Below, piece by piece: positions 1-8,008 of a stretch of DNA of 13,395 nucleotides; the first letter of the stretch is position 1; the number at the start of each line of letters is the position of its first letter. Source of the stretch: CAYSRJ01 sp964525675 (GTDB lineage: Bacteria; Spirochaetota; B62-G9; DRHN01); contig CAZGJW010000072.1 in NCBI GenBank assembly GCA_964525675.1, positions 1 to 13,395 of the forward strand. The letters run 5' to 3'. The position numbers were made by a program, and so were the translations under genes. The notes under the pieces were generated by a model, which saw only the letters and a program-made list of their open reading frames with translations, ran no database searches and had not been told where the DNA came from.

Positions 1-2283
1 ATGCAGGTCACACAAAAAAAAGTAACCTTTGAACTCACAGACAATGCGCTGACAGTATTGAAAAAGAGGTACTTAAAAAAAGATAAAAACGGTACGCCGA
101 CCGAAAATCCAGAAGACATGTTTCGGCGCGTTTCATTCAACATAGCTGAAGCAGACCGCATTTACGACAAGACAGCCTCCGTCGAAGATACCGCCAAACG
201 ATTCTACAACCTCATGGTTTCAGGGCGCTTTCTTCCCAATTCCCCGACACTGATGAACGCCGGCAGAGAGCTGCAGCAGCTTTCAGCCTGCTTTGTTCTG
301 CCCGTAGAGGATTCGATCGAAAGCATCTTCGACGGTGTCAAATACACGGCTCTCATACACAAGAGCGGCGGCGGCACGGGATTCTCGTTCTCACGACTCA
401 GACCGAAGGACGACGTCGTAAAATCGACAAAGGGTATTTCGAGCGGTCCGGTTTCGTTTATGAAGATATTCGACACCGCAACGGAAACGATTGTTCAAGG
501 GGGCACGAGGCGGGGCGCAAATATGGGTATACTGAGCGTGCATCATCCAGATATCCTCGATTTTATCGCTTCGAAAACAGAGCAGCATATCCTCAACAAC
601 TTCAATATATCCGTTGCCGTAACCGATACCTTCATGAATGCAGTGTTAACCGACGATGATTACGAGCTCATCAATCCGCGATCAAATGAGGTTATCGGAA
701 CCCTGAAAGCGAAAAAGGTATTCGACCTTATCGCCAAAGGTGCGTGGAAATACGGGGACCCGGGAATCGTATTCATCGACGAAATCAACAGGTCCAATCC
801 GACTCCGCTTCTCGGCAGGATCGAATCCACCAACCCCTGCGGGGAGCAGCCGCTTTTACCCTTTGAAGCCTGCAATCTCGGGTCAATCAACCTGAAATGC
901 TTCGTCGACAGCGGCAATATTCTCTGGGACGACCTGAGGGAAACGGTGCATGAATCGATCCATTTCCTCGATAATGTCGTTGATATGAGCAGGTTCCCGT
1001 TACGGGAGATCGAGGAGCTCGTTCGCGGCAACAGGAAGATAGGACTTGGAGTAATGGGATTTGCCGACATGCTTATCAAACTTGAAATACCCTACAATTC
1101 GGAGGAGGCACGGCAAACCGGAAGAGAAGTAATGAAGTATATCGGTGAGGAGGCAAACAGGTCATCAATAATGCTGGCGGAAAAACGGGGAGTTTTTCCC
1201 AACTGGGAAAAATCAATCTATGCTGAAAAGAACCTGAGATATAGAAACGCGACACGTACAACAATCGCACCGACCGGTACGATAAGTATCATTGCAGGCT
1301 GCTCATCCAGTATTGAGCCGCTCTTTGCCGTGTCTTTTGTCAGGAACGTGCTTGACAACAACGAACTGCCGGAAACAAACCCACTTTTTCTCGAAGTTGC
1401 CCGGAGGGAGAGGTTCTACTCCGATGATCTTGTCCGCCGCATTGCAGAGCACGGAAGTGTAAAGGACATGCTCGGGGTTCCTGCAAAGTATCAAAGCATA
1501 TTCGTTACTGCTCACGATATTCAGGCAATCGATCACGTGCGGATGCAGGCTGCCTTCCAGGAATACGTCGACAATGCCGTATCGAAAACCGTCAATTTTC
1601 CGAATTCGGCTACAGTCGAAGACGTAAAGGCTGTGTATCTCGAGGCGCACAGACTGAAATGCAAGGGTATTACCGTATACCGCGACGGCTCACGGGATGT
1701 CCAGGTGCTCACAACCGGAAAGAAGAAAAAAGAGCCTGAAAACCGAAAGCGGGCACCTCGCCAGAGACCGGCCAGAACACACGGGCTGACCGAAAAGATC
1801 GCAACGGGATGCGGTAATCTCTATGTGACGATCAATGCAGACGATTACGGGCCGTGCGAGATATTCGCGAGTATGGGAAAAGCGGGCGGGTGCGCCGCAT
1901 CACAGATCGATGCGCAGGCGCGTCTCATATCTATGGCACTCCGCTCCAATGTCGACCCCCATTCCATCGTAAAACAGCTCAGGGGAATACGATGCCCCTC
2001 GCCGTCTCTGCTCCCACAGTCCGGAGGAAGGGTTCTCTCCTGTTCCGACGCAATAGCCAGGGTTCTGGAGCGCTATCTCGATGATTTTTACAGCAGCAAG
2101 GGTAAAACCGTGCCCATGCGGCCGGAGACTAAACAGGAAACAGCAGAACCTGCAGAAAACAACCCGACAGTACACTCAGGCAGCACAAAAAATATCGCCG
2201 GGATGTGCCCGGACTGCGGCAGTATTCTCGAGCATGAGAGCGGCTGTGTGGTGTGTCATTCCTGCGGGTATTCGAAATGCTGA
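1..2283 (+). CDS. nrdJ: Adenosylcobalamin-dependent (class II) ribonucleoside-diphosphate reductase
   Basis: Reduces ribonucleotides to deoxyribonucleotides in the cytoplasm, using adenosylcobalamin to make the active-site thiyl radical, so it needs neither a radical-storing small subunit nor an activase. The 760-residue protein has the class I/II large-subunit barrel. The NPCGE motif (278-282) places the thiyl cysteine at C280. C97 (LSACFVLP) and C291 (EACNLGSINL) are the probable redox pair. APTGTIS lies at 423-429. A TSCPD-type domain follows (about 595-695, with GCGNLYVTINADD and GGCAASQIDAQARL), typical of B12-dependent enzymes. The tail has cysteines C736, C739, C749, C752, C755 and C760 in zinc-ribbon spacing, ending GYSKC; this tail is thought to re-reduce the active-site disulfide. 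No nrdB-like gene follows. The ATG is the first base of the window, so the ribosome-binding site and any upstream in-frame start are not visible. Family assignment is very secure; the start is less so. Confidence 0.95.
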   Translation: MQVTQKKVTFELTDNALTVLKKRYLKKDKNGTPTENPEDMFRRVSFNIAEADRIYDKTASVEDTAKRFYNLMVSGRFLPNSPTLMNAGRELQQLSACFVLPVEDSIESIFDGVKYTALIHKSGGGTGFSFSRLRPKDDVVKSTKGISSGPVSFMKIFDTATETIVQGGTRRGANMGILSVHHPDILDFIASKTEQHILNNFNISVAVTDTFMNAVLTDDDYELINPRSNEVIGTLKAKKVFDLIAKGAWKYGDPGIVFIDEINRSNPTPLLGRIESTNPCGEQPLLPFEACNLGSINLKCFVDSGNILWDDLRETVHESIHFLDNVVDMSRFPLREIEELVRGNRKIGLGVMGFADMLIKLEIPYNSEEARQTGREVMKYIGEEANRSSIMLAEKRGVFPNWEKSIYAEKNLRYRNATRTTIAPTGTISIIAGCSSSIEPLFAVSFVRNVLDNNELPETNPLFLEVARRERFYSDDLVRRIAEHGSVKDMLGVPAKYQSIFVTAHDIQAIDHVRMQAAFQEYVDNAVSKTVNFPNSATVEDVKAVYLEAHRLKCKGITVYRDGSRDVQVLTTGKKKKEPENRKRAPRQRPARTHGLTEKIATGCGNLYVTINADDYGPCEIFASMGKAGGCAASQIDAQARLISMALRSNVDPHSIVKQLRGIRCPSPSLLPQSGGRVLSCSDAIARVLERYLDDFYSSKGKTVPMRPETKQETAEPAENNPTVHSGSTKNIAGMCPDCGSILEHESGCVVCHSCGYSKC

Positions 2284-2403
2284 CCGTAAATCAGAGTTCC
2301 TTTTTCTATTACAGTATTTCTTGCTAACAAACACCCCCGCCCCTCATATGCTTCCGTCGCATTCTTCGAAAATAAAAGCCTCAGGCAATTTTTAAAATTA
2401 TTA

Positions 2404-2431
2404 TTGACATAATCTATATAATTTGTAAAAT
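2404..2431 (+). promoter_or_regulatory. Sigma70-type promoter for the lamin-tail lipoprotein
   Basis: A perfect TTGACA -35 box (2404-2409) is followed after 16 bp by TAAAAT (2426-2431). The surrounding DNA is strongly AT-rich and lies in the 215-bp gap after nrdJ. Transcription would start near 2438, giving a leader of about 65 nt before the ATG at 2505. A TATAAT also occurs at 2417-2422, but it is only 7 bp from the -35 box and would need another partner. The site suggests the lipoprotein gene is transcribed independently of nrdJ. Based on consensus match only. Confidence 0.6.
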
Positions 2432-2504
2432 TAAGTCCTCTATATGAAATTTTTTTCCCTGTTATTCTGTTTATATACATGGAATCATTCAGGAGCACGT
2501 GCCC

Positions 2505-3938
2505 ATGAAGGCGTTTCTCCTTGCAGTTACGCTCATAATCCTGTACTTCACCTTCTGCGGGTCGGGATGTACGAAGATCGACACACCCGTCAGAGACGGG
2601 GAATCCGACGAGTCAAAAAACAGCACTCCGACCGGACCCTTCGAAATAATCGCCGGTAAAACAGAAATTCTCGATACGGAGCCGCTTCCACTCAAAGCAG
2701 AAGGAGGCTCAGGCAATGTTGCATGGCGCTGTGAAGCGGAAACCGGCAGCTTTCAACCCTACTCGGGAGACGAGACGCTTTTCATCCCCTCAGATTCAAC
2801 GGAGGATCGATCAGCACAAATAACCGCAGAAGATGAAGACGGCAAAACCGCTTCACTTACCCTGGCAATCATCGACGAAGGAGACCCACCGCAGACAGGC
2901 GATGTTCTCCTCAACGAAATAGCGTGGGCAGGCACCCTCACGAGCTCATACGACGAGTACATCGAAATCATAAACCGGACAAACCGCCCCTTCTACCTCG
3001 GAGGCTGGTACATCGAAAACGCGGCGGGGCAGAGTACCCCACTCATTTTTTCAGGCAGAATAGAGGCGGATTCCGTATTTCTCATTGCAAATTACAGCGG
3101 TGAAAGTGAAAAAACAGCAATTACCTGTCCGGTACACTGTACAGCGGCGTCTCTTTCACTGTCCAATTCTTCTTTTGGACCGTTCATCCTCACGAATGCC
3201 GAAGGCACGGTTTTTGACACCGTCGGTGACAGCGGGAAACCAACAATCGGTATGAACACCTCAGAAACGCGGGCATCCATGTCGCGGTATAGGGATTCCG
3301 GCAGTACCACCTGGGACGAATCGTCATGGTATACATCCGGTGAATCGGTCAACCTCATAGACGGCAGCTTCGGCTCCCCCGGTGCGCCAAACAGCGATAC
3401 GCCTCTTTCACCCGGCCCCCTCGACGAGGATGCACTCGGTATAATTACAGAGTTTTCTATAAATGCCAATGATGATCTGGGAGAAGACTGGGTTGAGCTT
3501 TTTATTACAAAAAGCGGTTCGGTAAAAAACTTCGTGGTAACCGACCTGGACGGCGATGATACCTCAATTACGAACGGAATGGATGTTCAGATTCTTGAAG
3601 GAGATTATATTCTGGTTATCTGGAACGCCGAATACACCGAGCATTTCCAACAGGACAACCGGCTCTTCACCCCCGATTCAAACCCGACAGGCACAAAGGA
3701 CCAGATTGTGCTCATGGTAAACGATGTGTTTATTGACGGGGTGTGCTATTACTCGGATGATTCAGAGGGAGATGCTCGCTTCGGAGGCGACAGGGAAACA
3801 ATGACGGCAGCAGGCTGGATCGGCGACCCGATATTCGGAAAGCACGCTTCGCGCGTATCGGATAACGACGGCAAATATATAATAGAACTCACCGCAGATG
3901 CCTGGGATATGGAAGCCGAATCATCGCCGGGATCGTAA
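2505..3938 (+). CDS. Lipoprotein with an Ig-like domain and two lamin-tail domains
   Basis: Predicted exported, lipid-anchored protein of unknown function. I prefer the ATG at 2505 over the GTG at 2499 because AGGAG (2491-2495) sits 9 nt before the ATG but only 3 nt before the GTG. The N-terminus has Lys2, a hydrophobic run (about 3-17) and GSGC with Cys22 as probable lipidation site; Gly at -3 makes the lipobox non-canonical. A short acidic linker follows, then a beta-rich Ig-like segment (about 45-125). The first lamin-tail domain starts at about 133 (VLLNEIAWAG, DEYIEIINRT, YLGGWYIEN) and ends at SFGSPGAPN (about 288-297). A second, more divergent copy (about 311-477) starts GIITEFSINAND with DWVELFIT and ends SSPGS. 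Bacterial lamin-tail domains occur in secreted nucleases and surface proteins as binding or assembly modules. No catalytic domain is visible here, so a structural or adhesive role is inferred. Confidence 0.8.
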   Translation: MKAFLLAVTLIILYFTFCGSGCTKIDTPVRDGESDESKNSTPTGPFEIIAGKTEILDTEPLPLKAEGGSGNVAWRCEAETGSFQPYSGDETLFIPSDSTEDRSAQITAEDEDGKTASLTLAIIDEGDPPQTGDVLLNEIAWAGTLTSSYDEYIEIINRTNRPFYLGGWYIENAAGQSTPLIFSGRIEADSVFLIANYSGESEKTAITCPVHCTAASLSLSNSSFGPFILTNAEGTVFDTVGDSGKPTIGMNTSETRASMSRYRDSGSTTWDESSWYTSGESVNLIDGSFGSPGAPNSDTPLSPGPLDEDALGIITEFSINANDDLGEDWVELFITKSGSVKNFVVTDLDGDDTSITNGMDVQILEGDYILVIWNAEYTEHFQQDNRLFTPDSNPTGTKDQIVLMVNDVFIDGVCYYSDDSEGDARFGGDRETMTAAGWIGDPIFGKHASRVSDNDGKYIIELTADAWDMEAESSPGS

Positions 3939-3964
3939 TTATACGCTCGTGGGGGTGAGATACC

Positions 3965-4013
3965 ATCCTGCAGGTCCAGCAGGCTGGAATATATCCTGCA
4001 GATGCCTTATAAT
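3965..4013. other. Intergenic direct repeat with small hairpin and possible -10 box
   Basis: The 204-bp gap between the lipoprotein and the kinase holds two identical ATCCTGCAG copies (3965-3973 and 3993-4001). Between them is an inverted repeat, TCCAG-CAGG-CTGGA (roughly 3975-3988). No T-run follows, so it is a poor terminator candidate. Immediately downstream is TATAAT (4008-4013) with a weak TGGAAT (3985-3990) 17 bp upstream, which could be the kinase promoter. I found no convincing gene in the gap. The repeats are seen directly; their function is a guess. Confidence 0.3.
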
Positions 4014-4142
4014 TAAACCAAGTTTACGCAGGAATTCTTTTGCTTTCAGTATCTGTTATTCAGGCGCTTTGTATCCATGCAAAGTCGCCGGTTCGCATAC
4101 CGTGGTTCATAGTAAAATAAAGAAGACGGCAGAATCCGTTTT

Positions 4143-6509
4143 ATGGATAATGAGATCAAACACGAGCACAAGATGTCTACAAGGGAAATAGAAAAGAAAA
4201 AAGAAAATCCATATAGACCTGAACCAGCCACCGGACAACCGGAGAAAATAGAAGACAGGTACCGGAACCTGGTCGAGCACTCCCTGCAGGGAATAATTGT
4301 TATTCAGGATTTTCGTATCGTATATACCAATGCAGCCTTTGAAAGGATATCGGGATACACAGTCGGGGAGTTGCAGAACCTTCAGCCGGAAAAAATCCAG
4401 GCCCTGGTTCATCCCGAGGATCAAAAACTTATCTGGGGGCGCTTTAGAGACCGCCTGAGCGGCAAACAGGTGCCGCCGCACTACGAGTTTCGGGGAATTC
4501 GAAAAGACAATGCAGTACGCTGGTTTGATTTATACGCTGATCGTGTTGAATACCGCGGAAGGCCGGCTATTCAGAGTTCAATGATAGACATCACGGAAAG
4601 GAAAGAGGCGGAAAAAACGCTTCTCATCGAAAAAGCGTACCTGGAAGAGCTTTTCGAGAACGCACCGGAAGCGATTGTTCTGGTCGATAACGACAGCTCT
4701 GTAATCCGGGCAAACCGTGAATTCACGAGAACATTCGGGTATACAGAGGAGGAAATTAAAGGGCACTGTGTCGACGATCTCCTTGCGCCTGAAGAGCTTC
4801 ATGAAGTAGCGGTTTCCATTACGAAGAGAATCAAAAAGGGAGAACGTGTTACTGTTGAAACCGTACGCAGGCGAAAAGACGGGACATGGGTCGATGTATC
4901 AATATCCGGGCTTCCTATCAGGGTCGAGGGTAAACAGGTTGCCGTATACGGGATGTACCGTGACATCTCAGAGCGTAAACATGCCGAAAAAGAGATAAGA
5001 AAATCGGAAGAAAAATACCGTGTGCTCGTTGAAAATGCCACTGATGTTATCGTTATCATACAGGATGATCTTATCAAGTTTCATAACCAAAAAACAGTCA
5101 CGCTTACCGGCTATACAAAAGAGGAGCTCGAGGCTGCTCACTTCTCTGATTTTATTCATCACGAAGACAGGGAGATCATGATCCAGAGGTACGGGAAGAC
5201 CCTCGCTGGAGATAACAACCCCTCACCGTTTCCCTTCAGAGTACTTCAAAAAAGTGGTGCCGTTCTGTGGGGAGAGATAAACTCCGTTCAGATACTGTGG
5301 GAAGACCGCCCTGCAGTGCTCAGTTTTATCAGGGATATCACCGGAGAGAAAAAACTCAGAGACCAGCTCCAGCATGCGCAGAAGATGGAGGCGGTCGGGA
5401 CACTTGCAGGCGGTATTGCCCATGATTTCAACAATCTTCTCCAGGGAATTCTTGGCTACGCAGACCTTCTTATTCTGAATAAAGAGAACGAGGAGCCTGA
5501 GTACAGGGAGCTCGAACAGATACGAAACGCCGCCCATAGGGCGGCCGAGCTTACACAGCAGCTTCTCACCTTCAGCCGCAAGGTGGAGAGCAAAATGAGG
5601 CCGGTCAATCTCAACAACAGCGTCAACCGCATTCATGCTCTCGTTAAGAGAACCATTCCGAAAATGATCGAAATCAAGCTCAACCCGGCAAACCGGCTCC
5701 GCATCGTCAATGCAGACCCGGCGCAGGTGGAGCAGGTTCTCATGAATTTAATCGTCAATTCAAAGGATGCCATGCCGGAAGGAGGCATCCTGACGATCAC
5801 CACAAAAAACAAGGCACTCGATGATAAATTCTGCCGTTTGCACCTTGGCTCAATTCCCGGTGAGTATGTACTTGTCAACATATCCGATACCGGCCACGGA
5901 ATGGACAAAGAAACCCTCGAGCACATATTCGAGCCTTTCTACACGACCAAGGACAAGGGCAGGGGAACCGGCCTGGGGCTTGCCATGGTGTACGGCATCG
6001 TCAAAAGCCACAACGGCTATATTGAATGTAAAAGCAAACCGGGCGGAGGAACAAGTTTCTGGATATATTTTCCGGTGATTGACGACATTGCAGAGCTCAA
6101 AGATGAAAACGATTCAGAAATAACACATGGCGGTTCTGAAACCATACTGCTGGTCGATGATGAAGAGTTTATCAGAAACCTCGTCGAGCATATGCTGGGA
6201 GGCTTCGGGTACAGTGTACTCACCGCATCAGACGGAAAGAGTGCGCTGGAGATTTTTGGTCAAAGATCCCGTGAGATAGACCTCATTATTCTCGATTTGA
6301 TCATGCCCGGGATAAGCGGCGGCCGGTGCCTGGAAGAGCTTTTGAAAATAAATCCTGAGGCAAAGGTCATTATTGCAAGCGGATACGCCGAAGACGGGCT
6401 CGAAATGGATGCCATAACAGCGCAGGCCAGGGGTTTCATCGGCAAACCGTTCAAGATAAGCCGGATGCTCGGTCTGATTCGAAATGTTCTTGACGAAGAT
6501 ACGTCATAA
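4143..6509 (+). CDS. Soluble hybrid sensor histidine kinase with three PAS domains and a C-terminal receiver
   Basis: A signal-transducing kinase that should autophosphorylate on His and pass the phosphate to its own receiver or to an unlinked regulator. There is no signal peptide or membrane segment in 788 residues, so it is cytoplasmic. Three PAS modules lie at about 37-156, 164-280 and 285-408; the first two end DITERK and DISERK, the third DITGEKK. The dimerisation helix carries H427 in GGIAHDFNN, the HisKA form common in PAS hybrid kinases. The ATPase domain shows the N box (N535, N539), G1 DTGHG (582-586), an F box FEPFYTTK and G2 GRGTGLG (606-612). The receiver has the acidic pair D672/D673, phospho-acceptor D718, S746 and K768, so all key residues are present. 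No output domain or adjacent response regulator is visible. The ATG at 4143 lacks a clear Shine-Dalgarno; ATG 4173 is an alternative. The sensed ligand cannot be told. Confidence 0.93.
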   Translation: MDNEIKHEHKMSTREIEKKKENPYRPEPATGQPEKIEDRYRNLVEHSLQGIIVIQDFRIVYTNAAFERISGYTVGELQNLQPEKIQALVHPEDQKLIWGRFRDRLSGKQVPPHYEFRGIRKDNAVRWFDLYADRVEYRGRPAIQSSMIDITERKEAEKTLLIEKAYLEELFENAPEAIVLVDNDSSVIRANREFTRTFGYTEEEIKGHCVDDLLAPEELHEVAVSITKRIKKGERVTVETVRRRKDGTWVDVSISGLPIRVEGKQVAVYGMYRDISERKHAEKEIRKSEEKYRVLVENATDVIVIIQDDLIKFHNQKTVTLTGYTKEELEAAHFSDFIHHEDREIMIQRYGKTLAGDNNPSPFPFRVLQKSGAVLWGEINSVQILWEDRPAVLSFIRDITGEKKLRDQLQHAQKMEAVGTLAGGIAHDFNNLLQGILGYADLLILNKENEEPEYRELEQIRNAAHRAAELTQQLLTFSRKVESKMRPVNLNNSVNRIHALVKRTIPKMIEIKLNPANRLRIVNADPAQVEQVLMNLIVNSKDAMPEGGILTITTKNKALDDKFCRLHLGSIPGEYVLVNISDTGHGMDKETLEHIFEPFYTTKDKGRGTGLGLAMVYGIVKSHNGYIECKSKPGGGTSFWIYFPVIDDIAELKDENDSEITHGGSETILLVDDEEFIRNLVEHMLGGFGYSVLTASDGKSALEIFGQRSREIDLIILDLIMPGISGGRCLEELLKINPEAKVIIASGYAEDGLEMDAITAQARGFIGKPFKISRMLGLIRNVLDEDTS

Positions 6510-6539
6510 AGCACAATAATGGTGGATGTCGTTTATATC

Positions 6540-7688
6540 TTACCTATTGAAAGGAATTTGATAGGTGCTCAGCAAATTGTTATACTGGTCAACTGCATAC
6601 ACGGTGAGGGTGTGTATCCCTGTCACAAGAGATGTTACACTTACAAAGTAATCCCAGTACCCGTTGCTGAAATCAATAGTACCGGCGTCCTGTAACGGAC
6701 CTGAGTCGATCTGTATCCGAATATACTTCACCGCATCAGTGTCGAAACCTCCCCATACGGAAAAATCAACGGACCAAGATGAATTGTAAAATGAATAATC
6801 GATATACGCGTATGCACCGTTCGCCTCCCTGAAACTGACGCTATAAGTGTCACTCCCTCCATCCTGATAAAATAAATTAACCGTGAGTGTGTGCAACCCA
6901 TCTGTAAAATCGCTTGCATCAATTCCTTTATACCATACTTTTGTATCACTATTGATATTGAAGGAGCCCGAAACAGTAATCCCGTCGATCTTGATTTCGA
7001 GAATTATACCGGAACCGTCGAAAAACCCACCTACAACATCAAAAAATTTGTTTTTTATATAATTACCATCGTCTAAATAATCACCGTCATCAGGCTTCGC
7101 TATGTACACCGCATGCCACTCGTACTTCTGCCCCTCATTACCGAAGCCAATGTATATGTTTTCATCATGATCGCTTAATGTAATTGTATCCCAATGGGGA
7201 TTGACAAAATACTGATCTGTGCCGTTCGAATCAGTATACGGAGTTACGGTTGAATCCGCAAAATACCGGTCGTTGTACAGGACGTACGGTTCTCGAAGAT
7301 CAGGCATAGCGTTTTTATTTATTGAATCATGAAAAGCAAGTATAGCGTACGTGCCGGTTGCAAGGGTAATCGAGAGGGAACCTTTCTGAATATAGGCCTC
7401 CTCGACCTCCCGTGTAGGACCGCCGTCAGGGCTGCTCGTATCATCGATAATATTTCCGTTCTCATCCAGGGGCATGATCCAGAACACGATCGGGCTGTTC
7501 ACCGAAACTGTCGCAGTGGTCCCCCAGTAGTTGTAGTTTATCGTCAGTGTATAGAAATCGCTCGTCCCCGTTCCATCATCCCCACCACTACCGAAAAGGG
7601 CACCGACAAAGCCGCATGAGGAGATGCCCAACAATAAACTGACTGCAGAAAACAACAGAATAAAAAGTCTCGCAAATCCTCTTTTCAT
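6540..7688 (-). CDS. Lipoprotein of unknown function with a repeated beta-sandwich C-terminus
   Basis: Predicted exported lipoprotein; I do not recognise a named family for the whole protein. The ATG at 7688 is preferred over in-frame starts up to 7739 because it begins a proper signal peptide and has AGGG 7 nt upstream (7696-7699). The signal is MKRGFARLF plus a hydrophobic stretch and lipobox ISSC (Cys25), then a Gly/Asp-rich linker. Residues about 45-195 hold a beta domain with GTYAILAFHD, resembling the GTYA-x-FHD motif of DUF2141/carboxypeptidase-regulatory-like domains. Residues about 220-382 appear to be two related Ig-like units, each with a HTLTV strand (about 266-270 and 359-363). 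The protein is rich in Tyr, Asp, Gly and Asn, typical of extracellular beta proteins. It converges with the kinase gene, the stops being about 30 bp apart. A surface or periplasmic binding role is inferred only. Confidence 0.72.
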   Translation of the reverse strand: MKRGFARLFILLFSAVSLLLGISSCGFVGALFGSGGDDGTGTSDFYTLTINYNYWGTTATVSVNSPIVFWIMPLDENGNIIDDTSSPDGGPTREVEEAYIQKGSLSITLATGTYAILAFHDSINKNAMPDLREPYVLYNDRYFADSTVTPYTDSNGTDQYFVNPHWDTITLSDHDENIYIGFGNEGQKYEWHAVYIAKPDDGDYLDDGNYIKNKFFDVVGGFFDGSGIILEIKIDGITVSGSFNINSDTKVWYKGIDASDFTDGLHTLTVNLFYQDGGSDTYSVSFREANGAYAYIDYSFYNSSWSVDFSVWGGFDTDAVKYIRIQIDSGPLQDAGTIDFSNGYWDYFVSVTSLVTGIHTLTVYAVDQYNNLLSTYQIPFNR

Positions 7689-7776
7689 TATCACACCCTG
7701 TGTCCGGACCCGAAAAGTCTGAATACCATCCCCAGGCAAGATTCAAAAAACGATTTCACAGCAATCGCACAACTAA

Positions 7777-7804
7777 AATATAGTGCAAATTCGACACTTT
7801 TCAA
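7777..7804 (-). promoter_or_regulatory. Promoter for the minus-strand lipoprotein
   Basis: Read on the minus strand, TTGAAA (7804-7799) and TATATT (7782-7777) are separated by 16 bp. This gives a plausible sigma70-type promoter with a leader of roughly 80 nt to the ATG at 7688. The -35 box overlaps the left arm of the perfect inverted repeat at 7796-7820, so access to it could be controlled. Consensus match only. Confidence 0.5.
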
Positions 7805-7820
7805 CGCTCCGGTGAAAAGT
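7796..7820. repeat. Perfect 8-bp inverted repeat overlapping the lipoprotein promoter
   Basis: ACTTTTCA (7796-7803) and TGAAAAGT (7813-7820) are exact inverse complements, separated by 9 nt. The left arm covers most of the -35 box of the minus-strand lipoprotein promoter and the right arm abuts the intergenic repeat that starts at 7820. It could be an operator for a dimeric regulator, or a terminator hairpin for transcripts leaving argH, although no clean T-run follows. The symmetry is seen directly; the role is inferred. Confidence 0.45.
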
Positions 7821-8008
7821 ATGGTTTTATCCATTAAAAAACTGGTCTAGCAAAGCGATATCTTTTCCTTTTGTACCAGAATTTTTAAAAGTCAATGATC
7901 TTTTTCTTGTCCAAGACCTATTAAGCATTGGGGAATTTCGGTAAAAACCATCAGGCAGGTGTCGGTTTGAACCTTTTACGATTGAAAGTTTACTTGCCTA
8001 TTTTTACC
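7820..8008. repeat. Interspersed intergenic repeat, copy A, overlapping the argH stop codon
   Basis: First of two copies of a non-coding element; the other is at 12855-13025. Shared blocks occur in the same order: TATGGTTTTATCCATTA (from 7820), a CTGGT...TTTTGTACCAGAATTT stem-loop region (about 7843-7885), GGTAAAAACCATCAGG (7940-7955) and GATTGA...GTTTACTTGCCTAT (about 7980-8000) ending TTTTTACC (8001-8008). GGTAAAAA (7940-7947) pairs with TTTTTACC (8001-8008). GGCAGGT (7954-7960) pairs with ACTTGCC (7992-7998) with one G/T position. The intervening parts diverge. The argH stop codon (8004-8006) lies inside the terminal TTTTTACC. No reading frame in it looks coding. It may be a REP-like or MITE-like element or an RNA structure; I cannot tell which. 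Confidence 0.65.

Noticed and set aside
2366..2398. GCC-TCA-GGC followed by AATTTTT after nrdJ as a terminator
   Set aside because: The stem is only 3 bp, with two mismatches before any A-T extension; too weak to call.
2256..2498. 80-codon minus-strand frame in the nrdJ-lipoprotein gap
   Set aside because: Begins with GTG without a ribosome-binding site, overlaps the nrdJ 3' end and a good plus-strand promoter, and has a composition typical of AT-rich noncoding DNA.
3898..4191. 97-codon plus-strand frame between the lipoprotein and the kinase
   Set aside because: Overlaps both genes, has no start context, and its translation has no recognisable features.
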